From Verrucomicrobiales bacterium (lineage in GTDB: Bacteria > Verrucomicrobiota > Verrucomicrobiia > Verrucomicrobiales > DEV007), in assembly GCA_016795385.1 (NCBI GenBank), contig JAEUHI010000046.1, positions 124,001 to 188,000 on the forward strand: 64,000 bases of DNA. Direction: 5' to 3'. Position numbers and translations under genes: made by a program. Position 1 is the first letter of the stretch. Every line of letters starts with the position of its first letter. The notes beneath the pieces were generated by a model. That model was not told where the DNA came from, did not search any database, and saw nothing but the letters and a program-made list of their open reading frames with translations. Shown piece by piece: positions 63,201 to 64,000 of this stretch.

Positions 63201-64000
63201 GAGAAGCGCCAGCTCCTCACGGACATGGGCGTGGACCACGTCCTCGACTCGCGGACCCTCAAGTTCGCCGACGACATCATGGAGATCACGAACGGAGAAG
63301 GGGTCGATGCCGTCCTCAACTCCCTCGCCGGTGATTTCATTCCGAAGAATTTCTCCGTCCTGAAGACCTTCGGCCGCTACATGGAGATCGGCAAGGTCGA
63401 CGTCTACGGCAATTCCAAGATCGGCCTCGAGCCGCTGCGCAACAACATCAGCTTCTTCGTCATCGACCTCGCCCAGCACCTCCAGAGCAAGCCCGCCTAC
63501 ATCGCGCGCATGTTCTCGGATCTCGAGGCGAAGTTCTACGACGGCAGCTACGTGCCGCTGCCGAACCACGTTTTCCCCGTCACCGAAGTGGTCGAAGCCT
63601 TCCGCTTCATGGCCGCCGGCAAACACATCGGGAAAAACGTGCTCGATTTCGACTTGCCGGAAATTGAAATCGGCCAGCCGACCGAGGCGGGCCATCGTTT
63701 CCGTGGCGACGGCACCTATCTCATCACCGGTGGTGCCGGGGGCTTCGGCCTCGAACTCGCCACTTGGATGGCGAAGAATGGCGCCGGCCATTTCGCGCTC
63801 ATGAGCCGTTCCGGTCCGAACGCGGAATCGCTCGAGAAGATCGAGGCCCTTCGCGCCACCGGTGTCGAAGTGATCGACGCCCGCGGCGACGTTACCTCGC
63901 GTGCCGACCTCGACCGCATCATCGCGGACATCCAGGAAGGCGGCGCGCCGCTCATCGGCGTGATCCACGGGGCCATGGTCCTCGATGACGAATTCATCGT
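57204..64000 (+). CDS. Type I polyketide synthase, KS-AT-DH-MT-(pseudoKR)-ER-KR (3' partial)
   Basis: At least 2265 residues in one frame to the right edge. KS about 10-430 with VDTACSSA C181, H316 (EAHGTGT) and H356 (NVGHLESG), all active. AT about 554-850 with FTGQGAQ, GHSVGE (S642) and YAFH (742-745). DH has H941 (DHRFWDSVVFP, G replaced by D) and D1105 (LDACFH). C-methyltransferase has LEVGAGTG at 1418-1425. ER near 1840-2150 has AGGINFRDVM and GGVGQAAIQ (1975-1983). KR begins near 2165 with TGGAGGFG (2175-2182). An ACP has not yet been reached. The order matches fully reducing iterative synthases. No ribosome site is clear before the ATG. The AT fingerprint (YAFH with GHSVGE) is mixed between malonyl and methylmalonyl types, and the product is unknown. 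Confidence 0.92.
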   Translation, partial: MSDSTQATHEPLAIVGIGCRLPGGVNGPESFWQLMVEGRSGIVPVPVDRWNRERWHHENVDIPGKMITKWGGFIHDFDRFDSQFFGISPREALRMDPQQRWLLEAAWESLEDAGIPPVSLRGSNTAVYVGIASNDYANVAQSDPRNVDVHTNSGSTLSIASNRISYLFDFKGPAVSVDTACSSALVAINLACESIWAGEASMALAGGVNALLTPDASIGFSKATMLSPSGQCFAFDDRANGYVRGEGAGIFTIKKLADAQRDGDRVYCVIRAAVINQDGHTSSMTVPGVETQAKMLEDALAKSGIQPKHVRYMEAHGTGTPVGDPIETRALGMVLSRGRDEGDYCLIGSVKTNVGHLESGSGVAGLAKAALVLYHDQVPGNLNFKRPNPNIPFEEFKLKVATELQPLPHLGDLPPVVGVNSFGFGGTNSHILLEAPPKPVVKAKESLPLTISSGSAKSVERPVLLPLSARTDDALRDTVIRWRRFLRASEEQLGDIAAAAGTKREHHDHRLAIVAKDREDLIHRLTEWLAEGDRSGQVFSGRPVAEAHPLVFVFTGQGAQWWAMGQDLIQREPVFRKVLEEIDSYLKPLAGWSLIEEMTRDEASSQINRTNIAQPAIFGLQVALAELWKSWGIRPSKVVGHSVGEVAAAYVAGAYSLEDAVKVIYHRSRLQDQTGGKGRMVAVGLSQSEARKAIAGKEDQVQVAVINSPGMVTLAGDTAPLEEVVAGLEAQGKFVRWLRIDYAFHTHQMEPIREELLEVLADIKPLPTSIPYISTVTGGVCEGTKLDAQYWWQNVREAVLFAPAIASLIRAGEDSFLEVGPHPALQNPIMECLSDQNRKGFYFSSLKRKTDESEEMLGSLARLHLHGYGIDWDSVNQATGVIVRLPTYAWQHERFWLESAEGHYLRCAPIEHPLLGLAQTAPRPTWRFDLDPRYFTWLDDHRFWDSVVFPAAGYGEIGLAIARKLFPGENYAVEDLEMKKALFVTEEKVPTVEVVFDPITKVFQIFSSTGEYKDWDLNSQGVLRKLPVPADASADLNAIKAGLPRHFTHEEYYEDYEEAGYQFRPLFQHLQNVWRKDGEALAEIVAPEGLKDTIPDHHFHPAVLDACFHTVKGGQVIPDGALATDYFYLPAAIRSIRLYTDKPPLRLWGHAKVNSDNDREYIIADIKVYDDGGRLVAEIYGFRADRVEQSKADDLEKCLYQASWEPLLLKGTRIDGPAKIPAPAELVKAANEGLQALYDARGLGNHYGKFLPAMEELSRQFIVNAYLDLGWQPRVGDRVTVAGHMRDLMIADHHRKLVFGQLTALTEGGFLKSVGEEEWEVIEVPVREEALKWVDRLAKQMPEFASEAELQRLAGPNLAGVLCGEKDPIEVLFPGGSSRVMERFYREGADFPVINEQIRLALAAAVKNLPERRAIRVLEVGAGTGSLTGQILTVFPPDRTEYFFTDNGPTFLQAAQDRFEENFPFVEYKIFDCEKDPVAQGFEPHHFDLIIASNVIHATADLSVTMGNLRKALAPDGILMFLEVTWRRAALDNVFGLLPGWWRFSDKELRKRSALLTRSEWEKFLTSLDFRDVTSFISSPNAKEDQQACLVARAPEPVEVVSDDDATAGSGESAEAVAAETILITRDQSGLAERLAKALASDAVAVQVVDGTLAAIDAALDEVAASGGIVRGLIHTLSLDHPKADQLDEASLNAAQNTGVRFAHQLFKSITGREWTKRPRVFFLTRGTLPVLPGESLPGLASAPLTGLLRVANNEQPDFIWTQIDLDPADNPNEIEDLVAEISLVGKEHEIAFRGNGRYVRRVHRVKSDELPPRKRNAVAKDGSITPYRLQIDKPGILTNLSLNETIRREPGADEIEVLVKAGGINFRDVMKALGIYPGQPVDLKWFGDDFSGTVIRVGSAVKDLKPGDDVVGMAPYCFRSHVTVHRNMVFRKPETMSHTEAATLPTVFLTSHYAINELARMEKGESILIHAGTGGVGQAAIQIAKHLGLTIFATAGSKEKRQLLTDMGVDHVLDSRTLKFADDIMEITNGEGVDAVLNSLAGDFIPKNFSVLKTFGRYMEIGKVDVYGNSKIGLEPLRNNISFFVIDLAQHLQSKPAYIARMFSDLEAKFYDGSYVPLPNHVFPVTEVVEAFRFMAAGKHIGKNVLDFDLPEIEIGQPTEAGHRFRGDGTYLITGGAGGFGLELATWMAKNGAGHFALMSRSGPNAESLEKIEALRATGVEVIDARGDVTSRADLDRIIADIQEGGAPLIGVIHGAMVLDDEFI

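Noticed and set aside
61812-63968. Minus-strand ORF of about 718 codons inside the polyketide synthase
   Set aside because: Opposite an unbroken synthase frame with MT, ER and KR motifs; no plausible protein in reverse.
1-64000. tRNA or rRNA genes
   Set aside because: No T-loop-like GGTTCGA context within a cloverleaf or rRNA signature was recognised in the intergenic stretches; a scan by tool was not possible.

Overview
The window looks like chromosomal DNA of a high-GC member of the Verrucomicrobiota. The clues are a giant autotransporter-associated beta-strand repeat (PATR) protein ending in a PEP-CTERM sorting tail, a PVC-type protein with a CxxCH haem site, two exported DUF1080 hydrolase fusions side by side, and an oversized pseudopilin. 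No rRNA, tRNA, CRISPR array, prophage or insertion sequence was recognised. Coding density is high and no gap exceeds about 260 bp. A genus cannot be named from this sequence.

Layout. 1-17.5 kb: one giant surface protein, open at the left edge. 17.6-21.1 kb: a phospholipase D-type lipoprotein, an exported purple-acid-phosphatase-like enzyme and a membrane protein. 21.1-21.3 kb: a small intergenic repeat element. 21.3-26.2 kb: gltX, a DUF433/DUF5615 toxin-antitoxin pair, a secreted esterase and a Phd/VapC pair. 26.4-28.6 kb: tdh-kbl threonine catabolism operon. 28.6-34.4 kb: an L,D-transpeptidase with a degenerate second copy of its domain, a DUF1016 nuclease, a UvrD/PcrA helicase and a PIN-PhoH protein. 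34.4-37.0 kb: a low-molecular-weight phosphatase, a histidine kinase/receiver pair and a small lipoprotein. 37.1-43.3 kb: an exported saccharide/haem cluster (PVC haem protein, DUF1080-ThuA, DUF1080-alpha/beta hydrolase). 43.5-46.0 kb: a three-gene unit of an exported alpha/beta hydrolase, a condensation-fold acyltransferase and an isoprenylcysteine-methyltransferase-like membrane enzyme. 46.0-49.3 kb: a lipoprotein, a second Phd/VapC pair and a DinG-type helicase. 49.3-56.9 kb: giant pseudopilin, short NagA-like deacetylase, SAM methyltransferase, Uma2 nuclease-fold protein, malQ and mdh. 57.2-64.0 kb: a large type I polyketide synthase (KS-AT-DH-MT-pseudoKR-ER-KR), open at the right edge.

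The most notable item is the polyketide synthase. Its domain order is that of highly reducing iterative synthases, and its leader carries two strong hairpins, the nearer one followed by a T-run 24 bases before the start codon. Part of the same metabolism might be served by the acyltransferase/methyltransferase unit at 43.5-46.0 kb. That link is an inference: it rests on enzyme types and on one 10-base word shared by the two leaders. Several other promoter-proximal palindromes or hairpins (37056, 41668) are also recorded.
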